Assembly: GCA_900554625.1 (NCBI GenBank)
Contig: USHP01000133.1
Span: 1 to 5,899 of the forward strand
Origin: an uncultured Eubacteriales bacterium
Lineage (GTDB): Bacteria > Bacillota > Clostridia > Oscillospirales > Oscillospiraceae
DNA: 5,899 nucleotides
Direction: 5' to 3'
A program made the translations under genes and the position numbers. Under the pieces are notes generated by a model, which saw nothing but the letters and a program-made list of their open reading frames with translations, searched no databases and was not told the DNA's origin. Shown piece after piece: positions 4,488 through 5,899 of this stretch (positions are counted from its first letter, which is position 1; each line of letters begins with the position of its first letter).

Positions 4488-4636
4488 TTTACGCCCCTCC
4501 GTTTCTTTGATTCGGTTTTATAATAACAAACATTCGTTTTGGTTGCTGTCGAATCTTGGCAAACGATGTTATTTCACAGAAGCAAACGTATGAATTGTAC
4601 GTTGCAAATAAATAGAAGCAAAGAGGAGAAGTAGAT
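4488..4636. other. AT-rich divergent intergenic region with inverted motifs
   Basis: This region separates the minus-strand 37-residue gene from the plus-strand DUF4041 gene and must hold both promoters, yet neither shows a consensus -35/-10 pair. It contains AACATTCGTTT (4529-4539) and its near complement AAACGATGTT (4561-4570), plus an AACGTA-7-TACGTT inverted repeat (4585-4603). These may be binding sites. GAGGAG (4623-4628) is the ribosome site of the downstream gene, 8 bases before ATG 4637. Confidence 0.4.
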
Positions 4637-5899
4637 ATGGGTTTTATATTCTTTGTTCTGGCCGTTATTTTCTTAATTCAATGGCTTTCCCTCAAGAAAA
4701 AGCACCAGCGATCTCAGGATGAACTCTCTAAGATAAAATCCCAGTTGAAAGACACGGAATCTGAACGGGACAATTTGAAAGAACAATATTCTGAAATTAT
4801 TGATGCTGAAGATGCGGCTTCAAAAATTAAACTTGAGGCAGCCAGTATCTTAGAATCTGCGAAGGAAGAGCGGGCAAGCGCAAATGCAGAAGCGAAGAGA
4901 ATTATTTCTGAAGCCCAGGAAACAGCGCAAAATAGTGTTGCCAAAATAAGGTTAGAAGCAGAAAACGCATTGAACTTCGCAAATAAGGAAAAAGCCTTCG
5001 CAGAATCGGAGGCAAAGCGAATTATCTCTGATGCTGAGACGAAAGCCCAGGAAATTGCCGGCGAAGCTTATGCAGCCATGGGGAAAGCGAAGGAGTATGA
5101 AAAATATGCGCAAGCCATGAAGCGCACAATCGAAGGATACGGCGATGAATGGCTAAAGCCCTCTTACTCTCTTTTGGATGAGCTGGCTGCTGACTTTAGC
5201 TATACAGATGCCGGACAAAAATTGAAAGCCGCCCGCGCCCGCACTGCTCAGATGGTGAAAGCGGGACAAGCTGCCAACTGTGATTATGCAGAATCCTACC
5301 GCAGGATTACGGCCATTCAGTTTGTTGTCGATGCCTTCAATGGTAAGGTTGATTCTCTTCTTTCTAAGGTCAAACAAGATAACTACGGAATTTTGGCTCA
5401 AAAGGTCAAAGATGCTTACGAACTTGTCAACAAAAATGGCTCTGCATTCCGTAATGCTCATATTCTTCCCGAATATCTTAATGCACGCTTGGATGAATTA
5501 AAATGGGCGGTAATCGTCCAAGAATTAAAAGCGAAAGCCGCTGAAGAGCAGCGTGCCCTCCGTGAAAAAATGAGGGAAGAAGAAAAGGCCCGCAGAGAGT
5601 ATGAACGTGCACAAAAGGAAGCAGAGAAAGAAGAAGCAATGCTGAAAAAGGCAATGGAAAAGGCGAAAGCACTTTTGGCAGATGCCAATAATGAGCAGAA
5701 GGCAAAGTACGAGGCACAGCTCAAAGAACTTGAAGAGAAGCTTTCCGCTGCTGAAGAAAAGAACCAGCGTGCGCTTTCCATGGCACAACAGACTAAACGG
5801 GGTACTGTTTATGTTATCTCCAACATTGGCTCCTTTGGTGAAAATGGGCCCCTCAGAGAATTTTGTGTAAGCGATTTTCGACAAAATCAAGAATATCAC
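4637..5899 (+). pseudogene. DUF4041 coiled-coil protein with T5orf172 (GIY-YIG-like) domain, interrupted at its 3' end
   Basis: About 403 native residues are present. Residues 2-17 (GFIFFVLAVIFLIQWL) form an N-terminal membrane anchor. Residues about 20-150 are a charged coiled coil with a repeated EAKRIIS block (85-91 and 125-131, 40 residues apart). The DUF4041 core runs from about 154, with IEGYGDEWLKPSYSLLDELA (from 165), DAFNGKVDSLLSKVKQDNYG and FRNAHILPEYLNARLDELKW. A second long helix, rich in Glu/Lys/Arg, precedes NQRALSMAQQTKRGTVYVIS (from 376). VYVISNIGSFGEN (391-403) opens a T5orf172 domain, which in relatives continues with a Y-K-I-G-x-T-R-R motif and about 80 more residues. Here the sequence switches at 5846 to unrelated codons (Gly-Pro-Leu-Arg-Glu) that resemble an insertion-sequence end. 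The catalytic half is therefore absent in this window. Family members are found on phages and accessory islands, and a role in defence or DNA cleavage is inference. Base composition is AT-richer than the left half. Confidence 0.82.
5846..5899. mobile_element. Possible terminus of an IS256-family insertion sequence
   Basis: At 5846 the DUF4041 protein homology ends abruptly and the DNA reads GGGCCCCTCAGAGAATTTTG followed by TGTAA. A GGG start with an internal TTTTGTGTAA resembles terminal inverted repeats of clostridial IS256/mutator-type elements. A small GATTTT-CGAC-AAAATC hairpin (5873-5888) follows. No transposase is visible because the window ends 54 bases into the element. A different mobile element or a local rearrangement is possible. 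Confidence 0.45.

Noticed and set aside
5458..5899. Overlapping minus-strand open frames opposite the DUF4041 coiled coil
   Set aside because: Ser/Phe/Leu-rich translations are what the complement of Glu/Lys/Ala-rich coiled-coil codons gives. No start signals or domains.

Overview
The window looks like chromosomal DNA from an anaerobic gut Firmicute of the class Clostridia, probably an Oscillospiraceae-like lineage. This rests on a glutamine synthetase followed by an ANTAR regulator, a CGYC thioredoxin paired with a thioredoxin reductase, strong AGGAGG-type ribosome binding sites and TTGACA/TATAAT promoters. The left 3.4 kb is moderately GC-rich housekeeping DNA. The right part is visibly more AT-rich (21 of 60 bases are G or C in 4741-4800, against 32 of 60 in 241-300) and carries accessory-type genes.

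Layout from left to right. (1) 1-1565, plus strand: the 3' two-thirds of a type I glutamine synthetase gene, then an ANTAR-domain RNA-binding antiterminator that appears to start at a CTG codon. A strong hairpin at 1568-1605 closes this unit and the convergent one. (2) 1609-2058, minus strand: an RNHCP zinc-ribbon protein with its own near-consensus promoter. (3) 2131-3388, minus strand: trxA followed 10 bases later by trxB. (4) 3493-3810, minus strand: two or three very small genes (24, possibly 27, and 49 residues), tightly packed and each positioned to share ribosome-binding or stop signals with its neighbour. They lie directly upstream of trxA. (5) 3865-3955: a divergent promoter region in which the -35 boxes of both promoters lie inside matching TGTC-TT-GACA palindromes. 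(6) 3976-4365, plus strand: an XRE-type repressor with a GTG start. (7) 4374-4487, minus strand: a 37-residue helical protein, convergent with the repressor. A palindrome encodes the last residues and stop codons of both genes and also forms a UUCG terminator. (8) 4637 to the end, plus strand: a membrane-anchored coiled-coil DUF4041 protein whose C-terminal GIY-YIG-like T5orf172 domain is cut off at about 5845. The cut is made by sequence resembling the end of an IS256-type insertion sequence.

How it may work. The glutamine synthetase and ANTAR genes look like a nitrogen-metabolism operon. The XRE protein probably represses both its own promoter and the divergent small-protein operon through the twin operators. 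Because no convincing terminator separates the small genes from trxA-trxB, the switch may reach the thioredoxin genes. The repressor, the small proteins and the interrupted DUF4041 gene look like a compact accessory island, perhaps of phage or defence origin. That role is inference. No rRNA, tRNA or CRISPR array was seen.
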